Shown here: positions 22,354 through 31,612 of the stretch, piece after piece
Position numbering within the stretch: position 1 is the stretch's first letter
How the letters are laid out: every line of letters begins with the position of its first letter
Source of the DNA: Bacteroidota bacterium
GTDB taxonomy: Bacteria; Bacteroidota; Bacteroidia; JAHEXY01
Length of the DNA: 64,000 nt
NCBI GenBank assembly: GCA_023251875.1
Contig: JAHEXY010000005.1
Span: 62,001-126,000 of the forward strand
Direction: 5' to 3'
Translations under genes and position numbers: made by a program
Notes under the pieces: generated by a model
Told to the model about the DNA's origin: nothing
The model's database searches: none
What the model saw: the letters and a program-made list of their open reading frames with translations, nothing else

Positions 22354-25300
22354 ATGCGCAGAATATACACCTCTCTCTTTGTTTTTCTTATTAGTTCTAT
22401 TGCAATTGTTGCACAAAACGATGGTTCAATAAAAGGTATTGTGTTTGATAAAGACTCTAAATCTAAAGATCCTGTTCCTTTTGCAAATGTGATTGTTGAG
22501 CAAGGTGGGGCGCAAATTTTAGGAACCGCAACAGATATAGATGGTAATTTTAATTTAAAACCACTTAATCCCGGAAAATATACCGTTAAGGCTACTTATG
22601 CAGGATATCAAGCTGTACAAGTTAATGATGTGCAAGTTACAACCGGTAAAATTACTTTTCTTGATATAAGCATGACTGCTTCTGTTGAATTGAAAGCGGT
22701 AGAAGTAGTCGAATACAAAGTTCCCGTTTTTGAAAAAGACAATACTTCTGTGGGGGGGACAAAAACCTCGGATGATATAAAGAAAATTTCTGTTCGTGAT
22801 GTTTCGGGTATTGCGGCTACTACTGCCGGAGTATATCAATCAGATAATGGAGGTTCGGTAAATATTAATGGAGCTAGAAGTGATGCTACTGCCATTTATG
22901 TAAATGGGGTAAAAATATTAGGAAGTAGTGGCTTGCCAAAAGGTGCTATTGAACAGTTAACTGTAATAACAGGCGGTATGCCTGCTCAATACGGTGACGT
23001 AACGGGAGGTATTATTAGTGTTACCACCAAAGGCCCTTCAAAAGAACTTTCAGGTGGTTTAGAAGCATACAGCTCTAGGCTATTTGATCAATACAATAAT
23101 GATCTTTTAGGATTTAGTTTAACAGGTCCATTGATAATGAATAGAGATTCTGTAAATAGAAGACCAATTGTTGGGTTTTTTATAGCAGGTGAAGCAGAGT
23201 ATAAAAAAGACCAAGATCCATCAGCCATTGGAGTATATCAATTAAAAGATGGTATTTTAAGTGATCTAGAAAATAATCCCCTTCGTATTTCTTCAACAGG
23301 AACAGGAACTTTGCGTAATGCAGAATTTATCGACACTTCTGATATGGAACTTGTAAAAGTAAAACCTAACAATGCAAGAACTGATTTAAGGCTTTCTGCT
23401 AGTTTTGATGTAAAGCCTTCTCGTAGCACAAATCTTACTTTTGGAGGATCCCTAGCTCGTGACCAGCGAACCGTATATGACCAAGATTATTCTATGTATG
23501 ATTATGCAAATATGCCTATACAAACGGGTACTACATGGAGGGTATTTGGACGATTCACTCAAAATTTTAAAAATGAAGCAGAGAGTAAAGATTCAAAATC
23601 GTCCCTAATAAAAAATGTATACTATTCGTTACAGCTCGATTTTGAGAAGTTTGATCAAATTAGAGAAGACCCTACTCATAAAGACGATTTTTTTAATTAT
23701 GGCTATGTAGGAAAATTCAATACCTATAGTGCTCCTGTATATACATTTACATCCGACTCTATAAACGGACAATTAATTTCCGCTAATTATTTAACAGGAA
23801 CACAAGATACTTTAGTTGAATTTTCGCCTTCCGATGCTAACCCAACTCAAACAGCCTATACTTCTGAATTTTATGATTTAGTGGGCGCTAATACAGATAT
23901 TACATCATTAGATCAAATTTATGCAGGTGGAGGATTACGAAATGGAGATAGCCCACTTAATGTATATTCATTATGGTATAATTCAGGATATAGCTCAGGC
24001 AGATATTATCACAGAGATAATTCAAAATACTCTTTAAATTTTTCAGGCTCGGCTGATATAAAAGATCATGCAATTTCATTTGGCTTTGAATACGAGCAAA
24101 GAGATATTCGCTACTTCAGTGTAATGCCATATCAAAACTTGTGGTCATTAATGCGCCAATTAGCAAATAAACACATATCTCAATTAGACACTAAAAACCC
24201 AATACTTGTTACCGATAATTATGGCGTATTTCAAGATACTGTTAATTATGATTGGTTATACGATGCATCTTCTCAATCCTTATTTGATTATAATTTGAGA
24301 AAAAATTTAGGCTATGCAACGGATGGTACTGATCAAATAAATATAGACGCATTAGATCCAAGTAATTTCTCATTGAATATGTTTAGCGCAGAAGAATTGT
24401 TAAACGATGGAAATAGCTATGTATCTTATTTTGGTTACGATCATACAGGAACAAGATTGACTACTATCCCATCCTTAGATGATTTCTTTAATCAAAAAGA
24501 TGATCAAGGGTATTATAAAAGGCCCGTTGCCCCATTCCGACCTATTTATATGGCAGCATACATTCAAGATAAATTCTCTTTTAAAGATTTGATATTTAAT
24601 ATTGGTTTGCGTGTCGATCGTTATGATGCCAATCAAAAAGTATTATCAGATCCCTATTTATTGTATCCCGCAAAAACCGCATCAGAGGTTACTAATTTAG
24701 GAGAACATCCATCTAATATTGGTGATGATTATGCCGTTTATGTTAATGATCTAAATAATCCAACTTCTATAGTGGGTTATAGAAATGGAAATACTTGGTA
24801 TGATGCAACAGGAACCGAAGTGCTAGACCCTACTGATATAGCCGAAAAATCAAGTACCGGACAAATAACTCCTTATCTTGAAGATCCTACTGCTGCCATG
24901 AGTTCAAGTTCATTTAAAGATTATGTGCCTCAAGTAAACTTAATGCCTCGTGTTGCATTTTCATTTCCTATTTCTGACGAAGCGGTTTTCTTTGCGCATT
25001 ACGATGTGTTAACACAACGTCCAATACTTGAACTAGCATCAGGTAATGTTGCTTCCTTAGACCCAACAGATTATTTATTTATTCAAAATAAAATTGGTGG
25101 GGTTCTTAACAATCCCAACTTAAAACCTGAAAAAACAATTGACTATGAATTGGGCTTTAAACAAAAACTAACCAACAGTTCTGCTATTTCAATTTCTGCT
25201 TTTTATCGTGAATTAAGAGACCTTATTCAAGTTGTAAGAATGAACCAAGCTTATCCAATTACATATATGACCTATGATAATGTTGATTTTGGTACTGTAA

Positions 25301-26049
25301 AAGGGTTTACTATTGGTTATGATATGAGAAGAACCGGTAATGTTAAATTCAATGCCAGTTATACACTTCAATTTGCGAGTGGAACAGGCTCTGATCAAAC
25401 ATCTGGTTATGGTCTTGCCAATAGCGGCCAGCCTAACTTAAAAGCAATTTTCCCGCTTGATTACGATCAACGCCATGCTATCCTTATCGAAACAGATTAT
25501 CATTATGAAGGAGGGGCAGCATACAATGGCCCTGTATTATTTGGTAAACCTATTTTTGCTTATGCAGGTGCTAATTTAATTTTTCGTGCAGGATCCGGAA
25601 CTCCTTATACACAACAAAAAGATATTACTCAAGGTAACGTAAATGATATTGATGGAGATAATGTTGTAATTGGCGTTTCGCAACGTTCAACTTATGGTAT
25701 TCAAAATGCATTGCGTTTACCATGGACTTACCGTTTCGATTTACGTGTGGATAAAAGCATTCCAATAACTTTTGGAGGAAAAAAAGACGGGGGCAAAAAG
25801 AAAGAAGCCGAATTGGATATTTATATAGATGTTATCAATCTTCTTAACACAAAAAATATTGTGAATTTATATGTTGCAACCGGTTCAACAACTGATGATG
25901 GTTATTTATCAAGCCAGGCTGCCCAAGCTTCAATTGAAGCTCAAACAGTACCTCAAGCATACCGCGATCAATACAATGTAAAAATGGCGGATTATAATCA
26001 CTATACCCAACCAAGAAGAATGACTCTTGGCGTAATGTTTAATTTTTAA
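22354..26049 (+). CDS. TonB-dependent receptor with N-terminal carboxypeptidase-regulatory-like domain
   Basis: 1231 residues. The signal peptide ends 'AIVAQ'. A CarboxypepD_reg-like domain lies at about 23-110 ('GSIKGIVFDKDSK', 'TATDIDGNFNLKPLNPGKYTVKATYAGYQ'). The plug domain is about 130-235 ('VNINGARSDATAIYVNGVKI', 'IEQLTVITGGMPAQYGDVTGGIISVTTKG'). A 22-strand-type barrel follows to the terminal 'RRMTLGVMFNF', with Phe at the end as expected for BAM recognition. It takes up or interacts with an unknown ligand. It is first of three same-strand genes with a T9SS cargo and a PorV-family protein (gaps 44 and 129 bp). There is no SusD partner. Confidence 0.92.
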   Translation: MRRIYTSLFVFLISSIAIVAQNDGSIKGIVFDKDSKSKDPVPFANVIVEQGGAQILGTATDIDGNFNLKPLNPGKYTVKATYAGYQAVQVNDVQVTTGKITFLDISMTASVELKAVEVVEYKVPVFEKDNTSVGGTKTSDDIKKISVRDVSGIAATTAGVYQSDNGGSVNINGARSDATAIYVNGVKILGSSGLPKGAIEQLTVITGGMPAQYGDVTGGIISVTTKGPSKELSGGLEAYSSRLFDQYNNDLLGFSLTGPLIMNRDSVNRRPIVGFFIAGEAEYKKDQDPSAIGVYQLKDGILSDLENNPLRISSTGTGTLRNAEFIDTSDMELVKVKPNNARTDLRLSASFDVKPSRSTNLTFGGSLARDQRTVYDQDYSMYDYANMPIQTGTTWRVFGRFTQNFKNEAESKDSKSSLIKNVYYSLQLDFEKFDQIREDPTHKDDFFNYGYVGKFNTYSAPVYTFTSDSINGQLISANYLTGTQDTLVEFSPSDANPTQTAYTSEFYDLVGANTDITSLDQIYAGGGLRNGDSPLNVYSLWYNSGYSSGRYYHRDNSKYSLNFSGSADIKDHAISFGFEYEQRDIRYFSVMPYQNLWSLMRQLANKHISQLDTKNPILVTDNYGVFQDTVNYDWLYDASSQSLFDYNLRKNLGYATDGTDQINIDALDPSNFSLNMFSAEELLNDGNSYVSYFGYDHTGTRLTTIPSLDDFFNQKDDQGYYKRPVAPFRPIYMAAYIQDKFSFKDLIFNIGLRVDRYDANQKVLSDPYLLYPAKTASEVTNLGEHPSNIGDDYAVYVNDLNNPTSIVGYRNGNTWYDATGTEVLDPTDIAEKSSTGQITPYLEDPTAAMSSSSFKDYVPQVNLMPRVAFSFPISDEAVFFAHYDVLTQRPILELASGNVASLDPTDYLFIQNKIGGVLNNPNLKPEKTIDYELGFKQKLTNSSAISISAFYRELRDLIQVVRMNQAYPITYMTYDNVDFGTVKGFTIGYDMRRTGNVKFNASYTLQFASGTGSDQTSGYGLANSGQPNLKAIFPLDYDQRHAILIETDYHYEGGAAYNGPVLFGKPIFAYAGANLIFRAGSGTPYTQQKDITQGNVNDIDGDNVVIGVSQRSTYGIQNALRLPWTYRFDLRVDKSIPITFGGKKDGGKKKEAELDIYIDVINLLNTKNIVNLYVATGSTTDDGYLSSQAAQASIEAQTVPQAYRDQYNVKMADYNHYTQPRRMTLGVMFNF

Positions 26050-26093
26050 GAAGTATACAATTAGTAAAAAACAACCATTAAATAAAGATTGAA

Positions 26094-29000
26094 ATGAAAA
26101 TAAAAATCATTTGTTTGTCTGGAATACTCTTTATCTCCTCTTTGGTAAATGCTCATGAGAATATTAATCAAAAAGGGAAAAAGGGATCAACCTCAAACAC
26201 CAATAAAGTTGCTGCTGCATGTAGTCCTGCTACTGCAAGTACCGATCTTGATGTAAACAATGTGCGTGCTAAAATATTATCAGGTGGTGATATGTGGTGG
26301 GATTTGAATAATGCAAAATATGAAATCCCAAAAGGATCAAATAAAACTTCTCTTTTTTCTGGTGCCTTGTGGATAGGAGGCGTAGATCAAGGTGGTCAGT
26401 TAAAAGTTGCTGCTATGACCTATCGCCAAACCGGAAATGATTTTTGGCCGGGTCCACTTGATACAACAACAACATCTATTGAGCAAACTACATGTGCTGC
26501 TTATGATAAACACTATGAAATTACACGTACTGAAGTGGAAGATTATGCAGGTTGGTTAAATGATCCTGCAAGTTATCCTAATGTAACGGGTCCGTCTCAA
26601 ACCATTATTGATTGGCCGGCAAATGGAGATGCTTCCTTAAATCAAGGACATTTTTTAGCTCCTTTCTTTGATGCTGATGGAGATGGCTGGTACGATCCTA
26701 ATGCAGGTGATTATCCCGGTTATGATTTAGGTTCTACTACAGGTGAATTACATGGAGAGTTATATGGTGATCAGACTTTATGGTGGGTATTTAATGACGA
26801 AGGAAATATTCACAGTGAAACAGGTGCGCAACCAATAGGACTCGAAATTCAAGCGCAAGCATTTGGCTTTGCTACCAATGATGAAATTAACAACATGACT
26901 TTTTATAGTTATAAAATTATTAACCGTTCATCTTACGAAGTAAAACAATGTTATTTTGGCCAATGGGTCGATCCCGATTTAGGATATTATTTAGATGATT
27001 ATGTAGGTTGTGACGTGGCTCGTGGTTTAGGCTTTTGCTATAATGGAGATTCAAATGATGATGAACCTACAGGTTATGGCACTAATCCGCCTTCCATTGG
27101 TGTCGACTTTTTTCAAGGTCCTATTGCCGATTCAAATGATGGTATTGATAACGATAGAGACAGCGTGGTTGATGAAGCCGGAGAGCAAATTATCATGTCG
27201 AAATTTGTTTACTATAATAACGATTGGACAACTATTGGAAATCCCGAATCCGGAACACATTATTATAATTATTTAAAAGGCTTATGGAAAGATGGTACAT
27301 CAATGACTTATGATGGAAATGGATATGGCGGTTCTACTCCATGTGATTTTATGTTTCCGGGTTCATCAGATCCTACCGGATGGGGAACAGGCGGAGTAGT
27401 TCAAGCGGAATGGTCGGAAGCAACAGTGGGTAATACTCCGGCAGATAGAAGATTTTTGCAATCTGCAGGTCCGTTTACCTTGCAACCCGGTGCTATTAAT
27501 AATATTACTGTAGGTGTTGTTTGGGCACAGGCAAGCTCTGGAGGCCCTTCTGCTTCTGTTGACTTAATGAAAATTGCAGATGATAAAGCACAAGCCTTAT
27601 TTGATAATAATTTTAAAGTGTTAAATGGGCCTGATGCTCCTGATATTGATATTAGAGAATTGAGTCAAGAATTAATTTTTTATATCACCAATAAAACTAC
27701 ATCTAATAATTATTTAGAAAAATATGAAGAAAGAGATCCTTTAATTGTATGGGAAGCTTCTACAGATTACGATACTACCTATGATTTTGAAGGATACCAA
27801 GTATATCAATTAGCAGATGCTTCTGTTTCGGTTACCGACCTTAGCGATCCGGATAAAGCACAACTAGTATTTCAGTGTGATGTTAAAAATGGAATAGATA
27901 AGTTAGTTAACTATACTTATGATTCTGATTTAGAAGGAAACGTTCCTGAAAAAATGGTTGATGGGGCAGATGAAGGAATCGAACACTCTTTTACAATTAC
28001 CGATGATCAATTTGCTACTGGTGATAAAACTTTAGTAAACAATAAGCAATATCATTTTATGGCACTTACCTATGGCTATAATCAATATAAAGAGTACAAT
28101 CAAGCATTGGGGGGAAATAATTTGGATGGACAAAAATTACCTTATTTAGCTGGACGAAGAAATATAAAAACCTATACTGCAATGCCTCATATTGTAGATC
28201 CGCAAAATGGAGGAACCGTTCAAAATTCAAATTATGGTACAGGACCAAAATTAAAACGTATTGAAGGAAGTGGAAATGGAGGCTTAGTGGTTGATTTAAC
28301 AGATGAAACGGTTGCTAATATTTTAGCAAACGGTAAAGAAGATGAACCTGTTTACCAAAATTCTGCAGGACCGGTAAATATTAAAGTAATAGATCCTCTT
28401 AATGTTCCTGTTGGTGATTATGAATTGAGATTTGATGCCGGAGATGCCAACGCAAATTGGATGTTAATTAATAAAACATTAGGAGATACAGTTTTTTCAG
28501 ACACTACTATTGGCGTTAAAGATGAACAATTATTATTGGATTGGGGGCTAGCTATAACAGCTGAACAACCCGATCAAGTAGGTGATGAAGCAGATGATGA
28601 TAATGGATTTTTAGAATCAACCGTTGAATATGCCGATGATAGCTATCAATGGCTTTACGGTATGCCTGATATAGATGGAGAATCTGTATACAATTGGATA
28701 CGTTCAGGTGTATACCAAGATGGTCAATATCCTGAATATGATGATTATCAAGGAGACTCTGTTGAAGCGTATGAAAAGGTGGTAGTAGTTACAGATCCTT
28801 CGGGTCAATATTCAGGAGGAACATGGGCTCCGTATAAATTAACTTCAAAAGAAGTAGGTGGAACGGCATTTAATTACTCTGTAATTGATGTAACAAACAA
28901 ACTTGAAAATACAGCAAGCGTTGATGTTGTTATTACATCTGATCAAACCAAATGGACTAAATGCGCAGTAATTGAAATGAGTGACGATGCTGCTTTAGCC

Positions 29001-29900
29001 GAAGGAGGAGCAGAAAAATTTCATTTACGTGCAGGCACTTCTAAAGACATAAATGGAAATGATATTTCAGGAGAAACAGGAATGGGTTATTTTCCAGGCT
29101 ATGCTATTAATGTTGAAACAGGAGAACGTTTAAACATCATATTTGGCGAGAATTCTTTTTTAGTAGGAGATAATGGAAAAGATATGTTATGGAATCCAAC
29201 ATCCAGAGTAAATAATACATCCAATACCCTTCAAGTATATTTTGGAGGTATGCATTGTATTTATATTATGGGGCATAACTCTTCAACGGGTGTTCCTGCT
29301 TATGATGAAGGAGCCTTTATTTATTCAAAATTATCTACCGGTAATCAAACAGATATGAGATATGTGTATCAAGATGCCATGTGGGTAACTATTCCAATTG
29401 TTGATGAAGAAAAATTTATGAAATCAGATGTTAAAGTTCGATTGAGAGTTAAAAAACAATATGCTTCTTATATATATGCAAAAGATACTGTTAATGGTTC
29501 TCAAAATGACAATAATCCCATGTATACGTTTAGTACAGCCGATATAGCTACTGATACAGGTAATGCAGATGCTGCAGCTTCGGCATTGGATCTCATTAGA
29601 GTTGTTCCAAATCCTTATTATGCCTATTCAGATTATGAAACTACTCAGCTTGACAATAAAGTGAAAATTACCAATTTACCAAGAACATGTAGTATTTCTA
29701 TTTATACAATGGAAGGTAGATTAATTAGAAAATTCAGCAAGGATGATGATGTAACCTATTTGGATTGGGATCTTAAAAACAAATCCAATATATCCATTTC
29801 AAGTGGTATGTATTTAATTCATGTTGATGTGCCGGGAGTTGGAGAGCATACTATAAAAATGCTTGCTGTAATGAGGCCGGTAGATTTGGATTCGTATTAA
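26094..29900 (+). CDS. Large secreted protein with T9SS-type C-terminal domain
   Basis: 1268 residues. Signal peptide 'ILFISSLVNA'. The N-terminal part contains 'FSGALWIGGVDQGGQLKVA' and Asp-rich loops that look like calcium sites ('FFDADGDGWYDPNAGDYP', 'GIDNDRDSVVDEAGE'). No enzyme motif is recognised. The C-terminus (about 1165-1268) carries a type A-like sorting domain: 'IRVVPNPYYAYSDYE', 'IYTMEGRLIRKF', 'ISSGMYLIHVDVPG'. It continues past the usual final strand with 'LAVMRPVDLDSY', a tail absent from the other type A cargo in the window. It lies between a TonB receptor and a PorV-family protein. Function unknown. Confidence 0.85.
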   Translation: MKIKIICLSGILFISSLVNAHENINQKGKKGSTSNTNKVAAACSPATASTDLDVNNVRAKILSGGDMWWDLNNAKYEIPKGSNKTSLFSGALWIGGVDQGGQLKVAAMTYRQTGNDFWPGPLDTTTTSIEQTTCAAYDKHYEITRTEVEDYAGWLNDPASYPNVTGPSQTIIDWPANGDASLNQGHFLAPFFDADGDGWYDPNAGDYPGYDLGSTTGELHGELYGDQTLWWVFNDEGNIHSETGAQPIGLEIQAQAFGFATNDEINNMTFYSYKIINRSSYEVKQCYFGQWVDPDLGYYLDDYVGCDVARGLGFCYNGDSNDDEPTGYGTNPPSIGVDFFQGPIADSNDGIDNDRDSVVDEAGEQIIMSKFVYYNNDWTTIGNPESGTHYYNYLKGLWKDGTSMTYDGNGYGGSTPCDFMFPGSSDPTGWGTGGVVQAEWSEATVGNTPADRRFLQSAGPFTLQPGAINNITVGVVWAQASSGGPSASVDLMKIADDKAQALFDNNFKVLNGPDAPDIDIRELSQELIFYITNKTTSNNYLEKYEERDPLIVWEASTDYDTTYDFEGYQVYQLADASVSVTDLSDPDKAQLVFQCDVKNGIDKLVNYTYDSDLEGNVPEKMVDGADEGIEHSFTITDDQFATGDKTLVNNKQYHFMALTYGYNQYKEYNQALGGNNLDGQKLPYLAGRRNIKTYTAMPHIVDPQNGGTVQNSNYGTGPKLKRIEGSGNGGLVVDLTDETVANILANGKEDEPVYQNSAGPVNIKVIDPLNVPVGDYELRFDAGDANANWMLINKTLGDTVFSDTTIGVKDEQLLLDWGLAITAEQPDQVGDEADDDNGFLESTVEYADDSYQWLYGMPDIDGESVYNWIRSGVYQDGQYPEYDDYQGDSVEAYEKVVVVTDPSGQYSGGTWAPYKLTSKEVGGTAFNYSVIDVTNKLENTASVDVVITSDQTKWTKCAVIEMSDDAALAEGGAEKFHLRAGTSKDINGNDISGETGMGYFPGYAINVETGERLNIIFGENSFLVGDNGKDMLWNPTSRVNNTSNTLQVYFGGMHCIYIMGHNSSTGVPAYDEGAFIYSKLSTGNQTDMRYVYQDAMWVTIPIVDEEKFMKSDVKVRLRVKKQYASYIYAKDTVNGSQNDNNPMYTFSTADIATDTGNADAAASALDLIRVVPNPYYAYSDYETTQLDNKVKITNLPRTCSISIYTMEGRLIRKFSKDDDVTYLDWDLKNKSNISISSGMYLIHVDVPGVGEHTIKMLAVMRPVDLDSY

Positions 29901-29902
29901 TA

Positions 29903-29937
29903 CCTCTCCCTAACCCTCTCCAAAGGAGGGAGAGGGA
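29903..29937. repeat. Dispersed CCCTCTCC hairpin repeat, copy 6 (inverse orientation)
   Basis: CCTCTCCCTAACCCTCTCC, AAA, GGAGGGAGAGGG: the tail-and-hairpin unit read on the opposite strand. It directly follows the stop of the T9SS cargo gene and may attenuate transcription into the PorV gene. Confidence 0.75.
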
Positions 29938-29976
29938 AGCCGAAGGAAAAATACTTTACGAATGCGGATTTTAAAT

Positions 29977-30020
29977 TTTTGAACTTTAAACCTTGAACTT
30001 TTAAACATAGAACATTAAAC
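29977..30020. repeat. TTGAAC-type intergenic repeat
   Basis: A run of imperfect 7-mers (TTGAACT, TTAAACC, TTGAACT, TTAAACA, and so on) between the T9SS cargo and PorV genes. The same type of sequence occurs three times inside the anti-sigma-like gene (5560-5952). Confidence 0.6.
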
Positions 30021-30029
30021 TAAAAATAT

Positions 30030-31073
30030 ATGAAGTCAGTAAAATCAGGAATTATCTTTTTGCTTCTCATTATGAGCATAAATGTATTAATGGCTGGAAA
30101 TGAAAATAGAGCCGGGCAAGCAGGTGCTATGGAATTATTGGTGAATCCATGGGCAAGAAGCTCCGGTTGGGGCGGTGCAAATAGTGGTTGTATCCGTGGC
30201 TTAGAAGCTACTAATTCTAATGTTGCAGGTATTGCATTTGTTCCTAAAACAGAAATTTCTTTTGCTCATACCAATTGGCTTCAAGGTAGTGGTGTTGATG
30301 TAAATGCATTTGGCTTTGTTCAAAAATTAGGAGAATCAAATGCTATTGCCATGAGTGTAACAGCTATGAGTTTTGGTCAAATTGAAATTACAACGGTTGA
30401 CATGCCTGATGGTGGTATTGGTACTTATTCTCCTGTATTGGCAAACATTGGGATATCGTATTCGCATATGTTCTCAAATAGTATTTATGGAGGCGTAACG
30501 GTTCGTGCTATTTCAGAATCCATGGCAAATTTAAGTGCGGCAGGAGTTGCTTTTGATGCCGGTATTCAATATGTAACAGGTGAGAAAGAACAAATTAAAT
30601 TTGGAATTAGTTTGAATAATGTTGGACCTACAATGTCGTTTAAAGGAGATGGTTTATCTTTTAAAGCCGATGTATTATCTTCAGGAGTATCATTAACCGC
30701 TGAACAACGTTCTCAAACATTTGAATTGCCTTCTTGTGTGAGAATTGGAGGGTCTTATGATTTTCATATTTCTGAATTGCATAGATTAACCCTTGCTGCA
30801 ACATTTACTTCTAACTCTTTTACAAAAGATCAATACCAAGCAGGCTTAGAATATTCCTTAAAAGAAATTTTTATGATTAGAGGAGGTTATGTTTTTGAAA
30901 AAGGCATGTATGATATTACAACAAGAACAACTGTTTATACCGGTCCTACAGCTGGATTCTCATTCGATGTTCCGTATAATAAAAAAGGAGGCAAAGTAAC
31001 AATTGATTATTCTTATCGATTGAGCGATCCTTTTGCGGGCACACATGCTATAGGAGCTAAAATAAATCTATAA
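30030..31073 (+). CDS. PorV/PorQ-family outer-membrane protein
   Basis: 347 residues. The signal peptide ends 'SINVLMA'. 'RAGQAGAMELLVNPWARSSGWGGANSGC' and 'VAGIAFVPKTEISFAHTNWLQG' are the hallmark opening of the PorV/PorQ (FadL-like) family, and the end 'YSYRLSDPFAGTHAIGAKINL' is the usual last hairpin. PorV carries T9SS cargo from the translocon to the sortase PorU. This copy follows its own T9SS-tagged neighbour and a TonB receptor, and may be a dedicated paralogue rather than the housekeeping PorV, which is an inference from context. Terminator at 31099-31130. Confidence 0.88.
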   Translation: MKSVKSGIIFLLLIMSINVLMAGNENRAGQAGAMELLVNPWARSSGWGGANSGCIRGLEATNSNVAGIAFVPKTEISFAHTNWLQGSGVDVNAFGFVQKLGESNAIAMSVTAMSFGQIEITTVDMPDGGIGTYSPVLANIGISYSHMFSNSIYGGVTVRAISESMANLSAAGVAFDAGIQYVTGEKEQIKFGISLNNVGPTMSFKGDGLSFKADVLSSGVSLTAEQRSQTFELPSCVRIGGSYDFHISELHRLTLAATFTSNSFTKDQYQAGLEYSLKEIFMIRGGYVFEKGMYDITTRTTVYTGPTAGFSFDVPYNKKGGKVTIDYSYRLSDPFAGTHAIGAKINL

Positions 31074-31098
31074 CAAATTGAATTCTTTATAATTGATC

Positions 31099-31130
31099 AA
31101 TCTCGGGAAAAAAATCTCGAGATTTTTTTA
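31099..31130 (+). terminator. Rho-independent terminator after the PorV gene
   Basis: Arms AATCTCG (31099-31105) and CGAGATT (31118-31124), followed by a run of T (31123-31129). It lies 26 bp after the stop. Confidence 0.75.
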
Positions 31131-31143
31131 TTTAATTTAAAAC

Positions 31144-31539
31144 ATGAGCTCAATCTTTACACGTATTATTAAGGGTGAAATTCCTTGTTATAAAATAGCG
31201 GAGTCGGAAAATTGTTTGGCATTTCTGGATATTAACCCTCTTGTAAAAGGCCATACCCTTATTGTTCCTAAAAAAGAGGTTGATTATTTATTTGATTTAG
31301 AAGATGAATTGTATGTGGATCTGTTTTTATTTGCTAAAAAAGTTTCTCATGCAATTAAAAATACCATTCCTTGTTTAAGAATTGCAGTTGTTGTAATTGG
31401 AACAGAGGTACCACATGCACACATTCACCTTATTCCACTGAATCATATGGGAGATGTCAATTTTAGCAATCCCAAATTAAAATTACATACAGAAGAGTTT
31501 CAAAATATTGCAAAGGAGATTTCTTCCGTAATAATATAA
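31144..31539 (+). CDS. HIT-family nucleotide-binding protein
   Basis: 131 residues, normal for the HINT branch. 'IFTRIIKGEIPCYKIAES', 'AFLDINPLVKGHTLIVPKK' and the histidine triad H91-A-H93-I-H95 ('PHAHIHLIP') are all present. It is a nucleotide phosphoramidase or hydrolase acting in the cytoplasm, with unknown physiological substrate. It has no operon partner; the next gene is on the other strand. Confidence 0.93.
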   Translation: MSSIFTRIIKGEIPCYKIAESENCLAFLDINPLVKGHTLIVPKKEVDYLFDLEDELYVDLFLFAKKVSHAIKNTIPCLRIAVVVIGTEVPHAHIHLIPLNHMGDVNFSNPKLKLHTEEFQNIAKEISSVII

Positions 31540-31612
31540 ATGCCAAAGCTGCTGGTTATAATACTTTGTGATAATTCGTGAAATTCGTGTCTAAAATGCT
31601 TTTTGAGATTTT

